Positions 26,527 to 35,654 are shown, counted from the stretch's first letter. The stretch: DNA of 64,000 bases from Glycomyces algeriensis (GCF_027622855.1 NZ_JAPZVR010000005.1:310001-374000), one strand, 5' to 3'. Notes: generated by a model not told the origin, from the sequence alone. Program-made: numbers and translations.

Positions 26527-27538
26527 TGTCGGACCTCAAACTGTCGATTTCGGGTTTGGTCTCGCGTCCCATGAGTTCGGCGACCGCGGCTCTGGGGTCG
26601 AGTCCCTCGTGGCAGACCCGTTCCACGGCATCGCAGATCGGCATCTCCACGCCCACCTTGCGGGCGAGGTCGGTGATGGAACGGCAGCTCTTGACGCCCT
26701 CGGCGGTCTGCTTGGTGACGCGGGCGGCCTCTTCCAAGGTGGCCCCGAGCCCCAGCTGCTCGCCGAAGGTGTGGTTGCGCGACAGGGGGGACGAGCAGGT
26801 CGCGACGAGGTCGCCGAGCCCGGCGAGCCCGGCGAACGTGGTCGGGTCCGCGCCCAGGCGCACGCCGAGGCGGGTGGTCTCGGCCAGGCCCCGCGTGATG
26901 ATCGTGGCCTTCGTGTTGTCGCCCATGCCCATCCCCGCGGCCATGCCGTAGGCGAGGGCGATGACGTTCTTGACCGCGCCGCCGAGCTCGCAGCCGACGA
27001 CGTCGGTGTTCGTGTACGGCCGGAAGTAGGAGGTCGTGACGGCCTTCTGCACGTCCACGGCGCGGCCGTGGTCGACGCATGCCACGACCGAGGCCGTGGG
27101 CTGCTCCTCGGCGATCTCGCGCGCCAGGTTCGGGCCCGACAGGACCGCGATCCGCGATTCGGCCGCGCCGGTGACCTCGGCGATGACCTCGGTCATCCGC
27201 TCGGTCGAACCGAGCTCGATGCCCTTCATGAGGCTCAGGAGGGTCGCGACCGGCTCGAGGTGCTCCTTCCAGACGGCGAGGTTGCCCCGCAGCGTCTGGC
27301 TCGGGACGGACAGGACCACGAGGTCCGCGCCCTGCAGCGCCACGGCCGCGTCGTCAGTGGCGCTCACCAGGCCCGGCAGCTCGATGTCCGGGAAGTAGTC
27401 CGGGTTGCGGTGGGTCGCGTTGATCGCCTCGGCGACCTCGGCCCGCCTGGCCCACACGGTGACCGGCGTCCCGGCGTCGGCGAGGATCTTGGCGAACACG
27501 GTTCCCCAGGAACCGGCCCCCATGACGGCTGCTCTCAC
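26519..27538 (-). CDS. gpsA: Glycerol-3-phosphate dehydrogenase [NAD(P)+]
   Basis: 339 residues. NAD(P) motif [19 protein letters not shown], then [22 protein letters not shown], the catalytic Lys region [20 protein letters not shown], and [20 protein letters not shown]. It reduces dihydroxyacetone phosphate to sn-glycerol 3-phosphate for phospholipid synthesis. The GTG start overlaps the plsC stop (GTGA), linking it to the acyltransferase that uses its product pathway. Confidence 0.95.
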   Translation of the reverse strand: MRAAVMGAGSWGTVFAKILADAGTPVTVWARRAEVAEAINATHRNPDYFPDIELPGLVSATDDAAVALQGADLVVLSVPSQTLRGNLAVWKEHLEPVATLLSLMKGIELGSTERMTEVIAEVTGAAESRIAVLSGPNLAREIAEEQPTASVVACVDHGRAVDVQKAVTTSYFRPYTNTDVVGCELGGAVKNVIALAYGMAAGMGMGDNTKATIITRGLAETTRLGVRLGADPTTFAGLAGLGDLVATCSSPLSRNHTFGEQLGLGATLEEAARVTKQTAEGVKSCRSITDLARKVGVEMPICDAVERVCHEGLDPRAAVAELMGRETKPEIDSLRSDND

Positions 27539-28305
27539 TCAGAAGACTCGCTTTCTTCGGATCGGTGCTGCCGGGGATCGAACAAAGGGGGTGCTTCCTG
27601 GCCGCGGATCTCGGCGAGGCCCGCGCGCAGGGCCTCCATGATGCGGTCGGTGACCGCGGCGAGGTCTTCGCGGGTGGGTTCCTTGCCCTCCCAGGGGGAG
27701 AGGTCGACGGCCGGGAGCGCCGCCACGGTGACGGGCTTGCGGCCGAGCTTGAACTTGGGGTCGCGCCTGCGGTCGTGGATGCCGAGGGCGCCCCACTGCA
27801 CGATCGGGATCACGGGCGCGCCGGAGTCCAGGGCGAGGCGGGCGATGCCGGTCTTGCCGCGCATCGGCCAGCGGTCCGGTTCCTTCGTGACCGTGCCCTC
27901 CGGGGACATGATCACCACGTGCCCTTGGGCGAGTTCGCGTTCGAGGGTCCGCAGCGAGTCGGCCGCCTCGGCGCTGCCGCGCTTGACGGGGATCTGGCCG
28001 GTGCTGCGCACGAGCGGGCCGACCAGCGGAATGCGCAGGATCGACTCCTTGAGGAGGAACCTGGGGTGGCGGCCGGCGTTGTACACGTAATGGACGACCA
28101 GGAGCGGGTCGATGTCCGAGTAGTGGTTCCAGACCAGGATCGCGGGGCCCTTGAGCGGGACGTGCTCCATGCCGGACCACGAGCGCTTGGTGAGTCCCAG
28201 CATGCCGCCCTTGACGAGGTTCGCGTAGACGCGGACGTCGGGGCGGAGGGCGTCGCCGCCGCGGCGGCGGAAGGTGTACTGCGCCTCGGGCCTCGGCTCG
28301 GTCAC
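27535..28305 (-). CDS. plsC: 1-acyl-sn-glycerol-3-phosphate acyltransferase family protein
   Basis: About 256 residues from the chosen GTG ([16 protein letters not shown]). The acyltransferase HX4D motif is in [15 protein letters not shown], the second block in [20 protein letters not shown], and the glycerolipid-binding PEGT in [18 protein letters not shown]. It probably makes phosphatidic acid from lysophosphatidate at the inner face of the membrane. The frame is open to a GTG at 28464, adding 53 residues; the shorter start is preferred by length but has only AGCAGG upstream. It is the first gene of plsC-gpsA-ddl. Confidence 0.85.
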   Translation of the reverse strand: MTEPRPEAQYTFRRRGGDALRPDVRVYANLVKGGMLGLTKRSWSGMEHVPLKGPAILVWNHYSDIDPLLVVHYVYNAGRHPRFLLKESILRIPLVGPLVRSTGQIPVKRGSAEAADSLRTLERELAQGHVVIMSPEGTVTKEPDRWPMRGKTGIARLALDSGAPVIPIVQWGALGIHDRRRDPKFKLGRKPVTVAALPAVDLSPWEGKEPTREDLAAVTDRIMEALRAGLAEIRGQEAPPLFDPRQHRSEESESSE

Positions 28306-28554
28306 CTGCTGGCTCGCTTTCTCGGGGAAGGGCTCCGGCCGGATGGGCTCGGCCTGTGCCGTCGTGTACGGGATCGTCAGTGCATTGCACTCTAACGCCC
28401 GCGCCGGGCCCTTCAGGCGACGGTAAGCAAAGCGTGGGGTTTGACTCCTCGTCGCGGGCCGCACCGCTACGTCGCGTGAACTCCCAGGTACGCGGCGCGC
28501 GACCGGTTGAGCGCCAGGCGAGGACGGTGGTACTCCAGGCTTGCGCGGAACCCG

Positions 28555-28571
28555 CTATGATGTCATCATAG
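28555..28571. promoter_or_regulatory. Palindrome upstream of the small membrane protein gene
   Basis: CTATGATG T CATCATAG, perfect eight-bp arms around one base, AT-rich against the background and 72 bases before the next start codon. Probably a regulator binding site overlapping the promoter. Confidence 0.5.
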
Positions 28572-28642
28572 AGTCACAATGACATCTAACCTGCCGACCG
28601 CCCGGGTCGGCTCGAATCTCGACTCGACTCGGAGTGAGTGAC

Positions 28643-28870
28643 ATGAACTGGCGTCTCTTCGGCTGGCTTGCCGCCCTGTTCGGCGGCGCGGTCCTCGCCG
28701 TGATCATCGTGGTGAACGTGATCCAATTCGTGCTCGGAGCGATCGGCGGCATCCTCGCCTTCATCTTCAACTTCGCCCTCTTCATCGCCATCGTCGGCGG
28801 CATCGTCTGGCTCGGCCTCAAGGCCAAGAAGGCCATCGGCGGCCGCAACAACCCCCAGATCCGGAAGTAG
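28643..28870 (+). CDS. Small two-helix membrane protein of unknown function
   Basis: 75 residues: MNWRLFGWLAALFGGAVLAV starts a first helix, a second hydrophobic segment covers about residues 33-58, and the end is basic (KAKKAIGGRNNPQIRK). GGAG lies eight bases before the ATG. No recognised family; similar mini-membrane proteins are common in actinobacteria. The stop codon is part of a tandem repeat. Confidence 0.65.
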   Translation: MNWRLFGWLAALFGGAVLAVIIVVNVIQFVLGAIGGILAFIFNFALFIAIVGGIVWLGLKAKKAIGGRNNPQIRK

Positions 28871-28937
28871 TTCCGGAAAAAAGCGGCACAGCCGGAAGTA
28901 GTTCCGGAAAAAGCGGCACAGCCGGAAGTAGTTCCGG
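28861..28937 (+). repeat. Three tandem 30/31-base repeats spanning a stop codon
   Basis: Unit CCGGAAGTAGTTCCGG followed by a run of A and GCGGCACAG, at 28861, 28892 and 28922. The first unit includes the last sense codons and TAG stop of the preceding gene, so the stop-codon context has been copied twice downstream. CCGGAA/TTCCGG makes a small hairpin in each unit. The first two units differ by one A in the A-run. Confidence 0.9.
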
Positions 28938-28989
28938 CTCCCCCTGGCGGACGCTCGCTTTCCCGGCCCGCATGGGCCAAGCTGAGACC

Positions 28990-29187
28990 ATGCAGGGCAC
29001 CGTCTCGAACTTCAACGAGGACACCTCAGGCGAGGTCGTCTTGGACAACGGCCGCCGCGTCGCCTTCGACGCGGCGGCCTTCGCCGTCTCCGGCCTGCGG
29101 TTCCTCCGCCTCGGCCAGCGCGTGCACCTCGATGTCGACTCGGACGGCGCGGTCGTCGCCGTCCGCATCCCCACCATGCGCGCCTAG
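28990..29187 (+). CDS. Cold-shock-like OB-fold small protein
   Basis: 65 residues: MQGTVSNFNEDTSGEVVLDN, GRRVAFDAAAFAVSGLRFLR, LGQRVHLDVDSDGAVVAVRI. The pattern (short beta strands, GxV..F, LRxGQRVxxxxD) matches the actinobacterial small cold-shock-domain-like family rather than the canonical CspA with its aromatic RNP motifs. It may bind nucleic acid. An in-frame ATG six codons upstream is possible; homologous proteins begin MxGTV. Confidence 0.65.
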   Translation: MQGTVSNFNEDTSGEVVLDNGRRVAFDAAAFAVSGLRFLRLGQRVHLDVDSDGAVVAVRIPTMRA

Positions 29188-29262
29188 ACGTCCCGCGCAC
29201 GGCCTCCTCCGCGCGGGTGGCAGGCCTCCCGCGATTGGGCAAGTCCCAGTACCGTATGAGGC

Positions 29263-30180
29263 GTGAGTGTGGAACAGGACACTGTCGGGAACGGGGCGCC
29301 GCAGAGGCAGGTCGCCGCCGCCGGCGGACTGTTGTGGCGCAACGGCGAGCGCGGCGTCGTCGAAGTGATCGCCGTGTGGCGCCCCAAGGTCGGGAACTGG
29401 TCGCTGCCGAAGGGCAAGCTCGACCCCGGCGAGCACCCGCTCACGGCGGCGTGCCGCGAGGTCGAGGAGGAGACCGGGATCCCGGTCATCCCGCAGATGC
29501 GGCTGTGCCGGGCCTCGTACGTGCTCCCGAATCCCGAAGGGGACGTGCTGAAGTACGTCGACTACTGGTCCATGCGCACGGAGAAGCCCGATGCGGCGTT
29601 CATCGCCGACGAGGAGATCGGCGAGCGCCGCTGGATCACCCTCGCGGAGGCGCGGGAGGCGCTGACGCGGCCGCGGGACCAGCAGGTGCTCAGGGCGTTC
29701 GGGGAGCTGCCTCCGGTGACCGCGACGGTGCTGCTGATGGCGCCGGCGGAGGTCGAGCAGGCTTGGGACGGGCCCGAGGTGACGCGGCCGTTGAGCCCGC
29801 GCGGGCAGGACCAGGCGGTTCGGGTGGCGGCGCTGGCGTCGCTGTACCAGCCGGATCGGGCGTTCAGCGCCACCGGCCGGGCGAGCGTGCAGACACTGGA
29901 GCCGATCGCGCAGGCGGTGCGGTGCAGGCTGAGCGGTGATACGGCGTTCGACACCGAAGCGCACGAACGCAATCCCGAGCGCTCGAGCGGGCGCCTGCGC
30001 GAGCTGGCGGGCGGCGGCGGGACGGCGATCATCTGCGCCGAGACGGAAGTCGTGAGCGACACGGTCGCGATCCTCGCGGACGAGGACGGTCTCGAGACCG
30101 CCGATGTCTCGACCAGGCCCGGCGAGGCGTGGGTGTTGTCGCTGTCGGGGCAGAAGCTCGTGGGCGTGGAGCGGCTCTAA
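29263..30180 (+). CDS. MutT1-like Nudix hydrolase with degenerate histidine-phosphatase domain
   Basis: 305 residues. The N-terminal Nudix domain has a complete box (GKLDPGEHPLTAACREVEEETGI, residues about 50-72) and VAAAGGLLWRN/WSLPKG, so 8-oxo-GTP or dinucleoside polyphosphate hydrolysis is plausible. The C-terminal half aligns with the phosphoglycerate-mutase-like domain of mycobacterial MutT1 (RPLSPRGQDQAVRVAALASL, SATGRASVQTLEPIAQAV). The catalytic RHA is replaced by MAP in VLLMAPAEVE, and the second His is also missing (ICAETEV). The phosphatase half is therefore probably inactive. Neighbourhood (hup, leuDC, gpsA, ddl) matches mutT1 in mycobacteria. GTG start with GAGG upstream. Confidence 0.88.
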   Translation: MSVEQDTVGNGAPQRQVAAAGGLLWRNGERGVVEVIAVWRPKVGNWSLPKGKLDPGEHPLTAACREVEEETGIPVIPQMRLCRASYVLPNPEGDVLKYVDYWSMRTEKPDAAFIADEEIGERRWITLAEAREALTRPRDQQVLRAFGELPPVTATVLLMAPAEVEQAWDGPEVTRPLSPRGQDQAVRVAALASLYQPDRAFSATGRASVQTLEPIAQAVRCRLSGDTAFDTEAHERNPERSSGRLRELAGGGGTAIICAETEVVSDTVAILADEDGLETADVSTRPGEAWVLSLSGQKLVGVERL

Positions 30181-30603
30181 CGGATCGCGGTCGCCGCGGC
30201 GCGTTTCGCGGGCAGCGGCCGAGCCGCTGAGCGCCGTATCGCAGGCCCGGTCTCGGCGAAGCTTGCGAACCGTCAATCGGCGCTGTCAATACTCTGACAC
30301 AGGGGCACGACAGTGCCGCGGGCTCGACCGCTCGCGGTCGCTGTTTGCGGGCACGGACAGAGGTCTCGGGCGCCGTATCGCGGGCCCGGTCTCGGCGAAG
30401 CTTGCGAGCCGTCAATCGGCACTGTCAATACCCTGACGGACGGGTACGACATCCCGTGCGGCCGTGGCAGGGGTCACGGCCGTCGGCAAGGGTGCGTTCC
30501 CGCCTCCTGGACCGCTCAGGTGCCTCCTGCGGGTGTTAGCGGTACCGTTGGCCGCCCACTGCTCTGTGTGCGCCGTAGCGCGCCTACAAGGAGGAATGCC
30601 GCC
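30181..30603. other. Intergenic region with duplicated repeat
   Basis: 423 bases before the FAD-linked oxidase gene. About two thirds are the two repeat copies described separately; the remaining about 140 bases contain the oxidase promoter and leader. No gene supported. Confidence 0.6.
30187..30461. repeat. Tandem pair of ~130-base intergenic repeats with dyad end
   Basis: Copies about 30187-30321 and 30334-30461 share GCGCCGTATCGCRGGCCCGG followed by TCTCGGCGAAGCTTGCG and CCGTCAATCGGC. Each ends in a dyad, clearest in the second: TGTCAATACCC ... GGGTACGACA. The same TGTC...GGTACGACA ending closes the repeat pair at 13.9-14.1 kb, although the upstream parts differ. No coding capacity. Confidence 0.78.
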
Positions 30604-31887
30604 GTGCCGGACCGCTCCCCCACCGCCCTCCAGAACTGGGCCGGGAACATCCGCTTCTCCCCCAGCCGCTTCGAGGCGCCCGCCACGCTCGACGAGGCCC
30701 GCGCAGTCGTCGCCGCCGCGCCGCGCCTGCGCGTGCTCGGCTCGGGCCACTCGTTCAACGCGATCGCCGCCTCGGACGCGACGATGATCTCCCTCGCCGG
30801 CATCGAGCCCGAGGTGCACATCAACGCCCTTACCGGCACCGTCCGCGCCTCCGGCTGGATCACCTACGCCGCCTTGAGCGACGCCGTGCACCGCGCCGGC
30901 TTCGCCCTGCACAACATGGCGTCCCTGCCGCACATCTCCGTCGCCGGCTCGATCGCGACCGGCACGCACGGTTCGGGCGACCGCAACGGGAACCTCGCGA
31001 CCGCCGTGGCCGCCATCGAGTTCATCGGCCCCGACGGGGAGCTGCGCACGGTCGCGCGCGGCGACGAGGACTTCCCCGGTTCCGTCGTCCACCTGGGCGC
31101 CTTGGGCGTCGTGCACACGGTGACCCTGGACCTCGTGCCCGGCTTCGAGATGCGCCAGTACGTCTACGACGGCCTGGCGTTCGACCAGGCGCTCGCGCAT
31201 TTCGACGAGCTGACCTCCTCGGCCTACAGCACCAGCCTGTTCACCGCATGGGGCGCGTCCCCCTCGTTCCAGTACTGGGTGAAGCAGCGCACGGCCGACC
31301 AGACCCACCCGTTCCCGCAGGCGAATTGGTACGGGGCGCCGCTGGCGGACGGCAAGCGGCACCCGGTGCCGGGCGTCGACCCGGAGGCGTGCACGGTGCA
31401 GCAGGGCCAGACCGGCCCGTGGCACGAGCGCCTGCCGCACTTCAAGCCCGAGTTCACGCCCAGCGCGGGCGACGAGCTGCAGTCGGAGTTCCTGGTCGAC
31501 CGGGCGGACGCGCCCGCGGCGCTCGAGGCGCTGGCGGGGCTGGGCGAGCGGCTCGGCTCGGTGGTGCAGATCTGCGAGGTGCGCACGATGGCGGCCGACG
31601 ACCTGTGGTTGTCGCCCGCATTCGGGCGCGACACTGTGGGGCTGCATTTCACTTGGGTGAGCGACTTCGGGGCGGTCGCTCCGGTGATGTCGGCGGCGGA
31701 GGCCGCTTTGGAACCGTTCTCACCGCGACCCCATTGGGGCAAATTGTTTTCGATACCAATGGATGAAGTCCGCTCGCGTTATCCGCGAATGGGCGACTTC
31801 GAGAAACTCCGCGCTCGCGTCGATCCAGAGGGGAAGTTCGGCAATGACTTCTCCGACGCAGTCGCGGGCGGTGCCGCGAACCAGTAG
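30604..31887 (+). CDS. FAD-linked alditol/xylitol oxidase-like protein
   Basis: 427 residues of the vanillyl-alcohol-oxidase family. The PP-loop LRVLGSGHSFNAIA carries His49, the residue that in alditol oxidase is covalently bound to FAD. SVAGSIATGTHGSGDRNGNL is the second FAD contact. The C-terminal PHWGKLFSIP and FEKLRARVDPEGKFGNDF are typical of AldO. It probably oxidises a polyol's terminal hydroxyl with oxygen, releasing peroxide. GTG start with AGGAGG eight bases upstream; longer frames run through the repeat region and are not credible. It occupies the place where ppk lies in mycobacteria. Confidence 0.88.
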   Translation: MPDRSPTALQNWAGNIRFSPSRFEAPATLDEARAVVAAAPRLRVLGSGHSFNAIAASDATMISLAGIEPEVHINALTGTVRASGWITYAALSDAVHRAGFALHNMASLPHISVAGSIATGTHGSGDRNGNLATAVAAIEFIGPDGELRTVARGDEDFPGSVVHLGALGVVHTVTLDLVPGFEMRQYVYDGLAFDQALAHFDELTSSAYSTSLFTAWGASPSFQYWVKQRTADQTHPFPQANWYGAPLADGKRHPVPGVDPEACTVQQGQTGPWHERLPHFKPEFTPSAGDELQSEFLVDRADAPAALEALAGLGERLGSVVQICEVRTMAADDLWLSPAFGRDTVGLHFTWVSDFGAVAPVMSAAEAALEPFSPRPHWGKLFSIPMDEVRSRYPRMGDFEKLRARVDPEGKFGNDFSDAVAGGAANQ

Positions 31888-31935
31888 GCGGTGCCGTCTG
31901 AGGCGCCTGCCCGTGTAAAGCCGTGTAAAGCAGCG

Positions 31936-31964
31936 AGGGCATTCAGGCGGCTCCTGAATGCCCT
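31936..31964. terminator. 12-bp hairpin terminator
   Basis: AGGGCATTCAGG / CCTGAATGCCCT with a five-base loop followed by CTTCCCC, 48 bases after the oxidase stop codon. Confidence 0.85.
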
Positions 31965-32001
31965 CTTCCCCGTGCGAGTTCGGACGGGCGCCTCACCGCG
32001 T

Positions 32002-32021
32002 GCCCCGAACCGCTTCGGGGC
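32002..32021. terminator. Terminator hairpin at the end of hup
   Basis: GCCCCGAA / TTCGGGGC, eight-bp stem with a CCGC loop, starting seven bases beyond the hup stop on the minus strand. Confidence 0.75.
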
Positions 32022-32028
32022 CGCGGCA

Positions 32029-32586
32029 TCAGCTGCGTCCGCGCTTCGTGGTCTTCTTCGCCGCCGTCTTCTTCGCGGCGGGCTTCGCCGCGGTCTTGCG
32101 CACGGCCTTCTTCGCGGTCGAGGCCTTCTTGGCCGTGGTCTTCTTCGCCGCGGTCTTCTTGGCCCCCACGCGGCTCGTGGCGGTCGAGCGGGTCGCGGTG
32201 GACGCGGCGCGGGTGGTCTTCTTGGCGGCCGTCTTCTTGGTCGCCGCCTTCTTCGCGGTGGCCTTCTTGGCCGGCGCCGCCTTCTTGGCGGTGGCCGACT
32301 TCGCGGCCTTGCGCTTGCCGGTCACGAGCTCCTTGAAGCCGGTGCCCGGACGGAACGCGGGGACGACGGTCTTCTTGACCTTCACCGCTTCCCCGGTGCG
32401 CGGGTTGCGCGCCATGCGAGCGGCGCGTGCGCGCTTCTCGAAGACGCCGAAACCGGCGAAGGAGACTTTCTCCCCTTTCACCACCGCGCGCTGTATCTCG
32501 TCGATCGCGACATCCACGACTTCTTTCGCAGCGGCCCGGTCGCCAGTGCGTGCGGCGATCCGTTCGACGAACTCTGCCTTGTTCAC
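32029..32586 (-). CDS. hup: HU-family nucleoid protein with Lys-rich tail (HupB/HupS type)
   Basis: About 185 residues. Residues 1-90 are a standard HU fold (VNKAEFVERIAARTGDRAAA, GEKVSFAGFGVFEKRARAAR, RNPRTGEAVKVKKTVVPAFR). The rest is histone-H1-like with many AAKKT/AKK units, as in mycobacterial HupB. It binds and compacts DNA. The GTG start follows a GGGAGGGTAGGA leader and gives the family N-terminus; an ATG 11 codons upstream is less likely. It lies between leuD and the MutT1-like region as in mycobacteria. Confidence 0.95.
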   Translation of the reverse strand: MNKAEFVERIAARTGDRAAAKEVVDVAIDEIQRAVVKGEKVSFAGFGVFEKRARAARMARNPRTGEAVKVKKTVVPAFRPGTGFKELVTGKRKAAKSATAKKAAPAKKATAKKAATKKTAAKKTTRAASTATRSTATSRVGAKKTAAKKTTAKKASTAKKAVRKTAAKPAAKKTAAKKTTKRGRS

Positions 32587-32765
32587 GAGTCCTACCCTCC
32601 CGATAGTCCTTGAAGCCATACCAGCTTGTTAAGCGCACGTTATGACGTTTCGAAAGCGAACGCAACTGTTTCCGCGAAAATAGACCCGTTGTGTCGCAGG
32701 GAATTTTTATTCAGGTGCCCGAAATCGACGCTCGCAACCCCGTTGGGAGGGACCCGAACACGCCT

Positions 32766-32792
32766 GGAGCCGGTGGCATCGCCACCGGCTCC
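32766..32792 (-). terminator. Terminator of leuCD
   Basis: Perfect 12-bp stem GGAGCCGGTGGC / GCCACCGGCTCC with an ATC loop, beginning 36 bases after the leuD stop codon. Confidence 0.88.
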
Positions 32793-32827
32793 GTACGTGA
32801 GGTCTAACTGGATCGCGCTCCCGGACA

Positions 32828-33427
32828 CTAGACCTGAGCGGGGAGAGTCCTAGGCCGCCAAGCGTCCCGGTTCGACTCGAAGCCCGCGATCTTGTCCTCG
32901 TCGCGCAGCGTCAGGGCCACGTCGTCGAGCCCTTCCATCATGCGCCAGCGCAGGAACTCGTCGAACTCGAAGCCCCAGGTGCGGTCGCCCGCACGGACTT
33001 CGCACGCCTCGAGGTCGACCGTGGTCTCCGCCTCCGGGTGCAGTTCGGCGCGGAGCCACAGCTCCTCGACGGCCGCCTCGGGCAGCTCCACAGTCAACAG
33101 ACCGTTCTTGAGGGAGTTGCCGCGGAAGATGTCGCCGAAGCGCGGGGCGATGACCGCCTTGAACCCGTAGTCCTTCAGGGCCCAGACGGCGTGCTCGCGC
33201 GAGGAGCCGGTGCCGAACTCGGTGCCGGTGACCAGGATCGTGGCGCTGCGGTACTCCGGCTGGTTGAGGAGGAACTTCTCGTCCTCGCGCCACTCGGCGA
33301 ACAGGCCGTCCTCGAACCCGGTCTTGGTGACCCGCTTGAGGTACACGGCCGGGATGATCTGGTCGGTGTCGACGTTGGAGCGTCGCAGCGGGGCGACGCT
33401 GCCGGTGTGGGTCGTGAACTTGTCCAT
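32828..33427 (-). CDS. leuD: 3-isopropylmalate dehydratase small subunit
   Basis: 199 residues: [40 protein letters not shown], and [17 protein letters not shown] are aconitase-swivel signatures. With LeuC it isomerises 2-isopropylmalate to 3-isopropylmalate in leucine synthesis. It starts 15 bases after leuC with AAGGGCAGGGAATC upstream. Confidence 0.97.
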   Translation of the reverse strand: MDKFTTHTGSVAPLRRSNVDTDQIIPAVYLKRVTKTGFEDGLFAEWREDEKFLLNQPEYRSATILVTGTEFGTGSSREHAVWALKDYGFKAVIAPRFGDIFRGNSLKNGLLTVELPEAAVEELWLRAELHPEAETTVDLEACEVRAGDRTWGFEFDEFLRWRMMEGLDDVALTLRDEDKIAGFESNRDAWRPRTLPAQV

Positions 33428-33442
33428 GATTCCCTGCCCTTC

Positions 33443-34870
33443 CTACAGATCCGCCGGGCTGGCGAGGTGGCCGGTGACGGCCGTGGCGGCGGCGACGGCC
33501 GGGCTCACCAGGTGCGTGCGCCCGCCCTTGCCTTGGCGTCCCTCGAAGTTGCGGTTCGAGGTGGAGGCGGCGCGCTGGCCGGGCGTCAGCTGGTCCGGGT
33601 TCATGCCCAGGCACATCGAGCAGCCGGCGAAGCGCCAGTCGGCGCCCGCGTCGATGAAGACCTTGTCGAGGCCTTCGGCGATGGCCTGCTCGCGGACCTT
33701 GGCGGAGCCGGGCACGACCATCATGTTGACGGTCTCGGCGACCTTGCGGCCCTTGATGACCTCGGCGGCGGTGCGCAGGTCCTCGATGCGGCCGTTGGTG
33801 CACGAGCCGAGGAAGACGACGTCGACGCCGATCTCGCGCATCGGCGTGCCGGCCTCGAGGCCCATGTACTCCAGGGCCCCGGCGGCGGTGGTGCGCGCGA
33901 TCGGGTCCTCGAAGTCCTCGGGTGCGGGGACGGTGCCGGAGAGCTCGACGCCCTGCCCGGGGTTGGTGCCCCAGGTGACGAACGGGCTCAGCGAGGCCGC
34001 GTCGATGACGATCTCCTTGTCGAAGACGGCGCCCTCGTCGGTCTTGAGGGTCTGCCAGTACGCGACGGCGGCGTCCCAGTCCTCGCCCTGGGGCGCGTGC
34101 GGGCGGCCCTTGACGTAGGCGGCGGTCTTCTCGTCCGGGGCGATCATGCCGGCCTTGGCGCCCCACTCGATGGACATGTTGCACACCGTCATGCGGCCTT
34201 CCATCGAGAGCTCCTCGATGGCCTGGCCGCGGTACTCGACGATGTGGCCCTTGCCGCCGCCGGTGCCGGTGATGGAGATGATCTTGAGGATCAGGTCCTT
34301 CGCCGAGACGCCTTCGGGCAGCGAGCCGTTCACGGTGACGGCCATGTACTTCGGCTTCGCCTGCGGCAGGGTCTGCGTGGCGAGCACGTGCTCGACCTCG
34401 CTGGTGCCGATGCCGAACGCGATCGAGCCGAACGCGCCGTGCGTCGAAGTGTGGGAGTCGCCGCACACGACGGTCATGCCCGGCTGGGTGAGTCCCAGCT
34501 GGGGTCCCACGACGTGGACGACGCCCTGGTTCTCGTCACCGAGCGAGTGGATGCGGACGCCGAACTCTTCGCAGTTGGCGCGGAGCGTCTCGATCTGCTT
34601 GCGGCTGGTCGGGTCCGCGATGGTGAAGAGGTTGTCGGTGGGCGTGTTGTGGTCCTCGGTCGCGATCGTGAGATCGGTCCGGCGGACTTTGCGCCCCGCC
34701 ACCCGGAGGCCGTCGAAGGCCTGGGGGCTGGTCACCTCGTGAAGGAGGTGCAGGTCGATGTAGAGCAGATCGGGTTGCTGGCCGCCCGTGCGTACCGTGT
34801 GGGCGTCCCAGACCTTCTGCGCGAGGGTGCGCGGTGCCGTTCCCTCGGATTCGTGTGGTGTAGGTGACAT
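33443..34870 (-). CDS. leuC: 3-isopropylmalate dehydratase large subunit
   Basis: 475 residues of the aconitase family. The 4Fe-4S Cys ligands are in [13 protein letters not shown] and [15 protein letters not shown]. Substrate-binding [20 protein letters not shown] and [17 protein letters not shown] are present. First gene of leuCD, divergent from an IclR-family regulator of the NdgR type, which in Streptomyces activates or represses leuCD in response to amino acids. Start ATG is 52 bases from the regulator start. Confidence 0.97.
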   Translation of the reverse strand: MSPTPHESEGTAPRTLAQKVWDAHTVRTGGQQPDLLYIDLHLLHEVTSPQAFDGLRVAGRKVRRTDLTIATEDHNTPTDNLFTIADPTSRKQIETLRANCEEFGVRIHSLGDENQGVVHVVGPQLGLTQPGMTVVCGDSHTSTHGAFGSIAFGIGTSEVEHVLATQTLPQAKPKYMAVTVNGSLPEGVSAKDLILKIISITGTGGGKGHIVEYRGQAIEELSMEGRMTVCNMSIEWGAKAGMIAPDEKTAAYVKGRPHAPQGEDWDAAVAYWQTLKTDEGAVFDKEIVIDAASLSPFVTWGTNPGQGVELSGTVPAPEDFEDPIARTTAAGALEYMGLEAGTPMREIGVDVVFLGSCTNGRIEDLRTAAEVIKGRKVAETVNMMVVPGSAKVREQAIAEGLDKVFIDAGADWRFAGCSMCLGMNPDQLTPGQRAASTSNRNFEGRQGKGGRTHLVSPAVAAATAVTGHLASPADL

Positions 34871-34922
34871 CTCTGTTCCCAGTCGTTGGACTTCTCGAAA
34901 TATGGGAGGTAATGTTCAGCTC

Positions 34923-35624
34923 GTGAGAACGAATACTATCAGCGGAGTCGGCGTCCTTGACAAGGCGGTGCTCATCCTCACGGCTTGCACCAACGGCGCC
35001 AGCCTGGCTGAGCTCGTGCACGAGACCGGATTGCCCAGGGCCACGGCCCACCGGCTCGCACAGGCCCTCGAAGCCCACGAGATGCTGCAACGCGACCACG
35101 AGGGCCGTTGGCGCCCCGGCCCGAAACTCGGCGAGCTCGCCGGGTCGACGGCCGACGTCCTCCTCAGTGCCGCCGAACCAGTGCTCAACCTCCTCCGCGA
35201 CCAGACGGGCGAATCGACCCAGCTGTACCGCAGGCGAGCCGACGAACGCGTCTGCGTGGCCGCCGCCGAGCGCGCCTCCGGGCTGCGCGACACGGTGCCC
35301 GTCGGCGCGGGCCTCCCGATGACCGCCGGTTCCGGCGCGCAGGTGCTGCTCGCCTGGGAACCGCCGGAAGGGATCCTGCCGCTCCTGCCCAAGTGCCGGT
35401 TCTCGTCGAAGACCCTCGCCGAGGTCCGCCGCCGCGGCTTCGCGCAGTCGGTCGCCGAACGCGAGCCCGGCGTGGTCAGCGTCTCGGCCCCGGTGCGGGA
35501 CAAGACCGGCCGCGTGGTCGCCGCGATCTCGGTGTCCGGTCCCATAGAGCGTCTCGGACGCCGCCCGGGCGACCGCCTCGGCATGGCCGTCATCCGCGCC
35601 GGCCAGAAGCTCTCCGGCCTCTAA
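34923..35624 (+). CDS. ndgR: IclR-family regulator, NdgR-like
   Basis: About 233 residues. The winged-helix start SGVGVLDKAVLILTACTNGA and HETGLPRATAHRLAQALEAH, then the effector domain with STQLYRRRADERVCVAAAER, SGLRDTVPVGAGLPMTAGSG and VSVSAPVRDKTGRVVAAISV. This closely resembles NdgR, the conserved regulator divergent from leuCD in actinomycetes. The GTG chosen matches the NdgR N-terminus; an ATG seven codons earlier overlaps the ribosome-binding GGGAGG and is less likely. Confidence 0.9.
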   Translation: MRTNTISGVGVLDKAVLILTACTNGASLAELVHETGLPRATAHRLAQALEAHEMLQRDHEGRWRPGPKLGELAGSTADVLLSAAEPVLNLLRDQTGESTQLYRRRADERVCVAAAERASGLRDTVPVGAGLPMTAGSGAQVLLAWEPPEGILPLLPKCRFSSKTLAEVRRRGFAQSVAEREPGVVSVSAPVRDKTGRVVAAISVSGPIERLGRRPGDRLGMAVIRAGQKLSGL

Positions 35625-35654
35625 CCCCCGTCCAACCCCCATTGTCGTCCCGAA

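Noticed and set aside
30313-30603. N-terminal extension of the alditol-oxidase-like protein
   Set aside because: It would translate the intergenic repeat; the GTG at 30604 has AGGAGG upstream and gives the family N-terminus.
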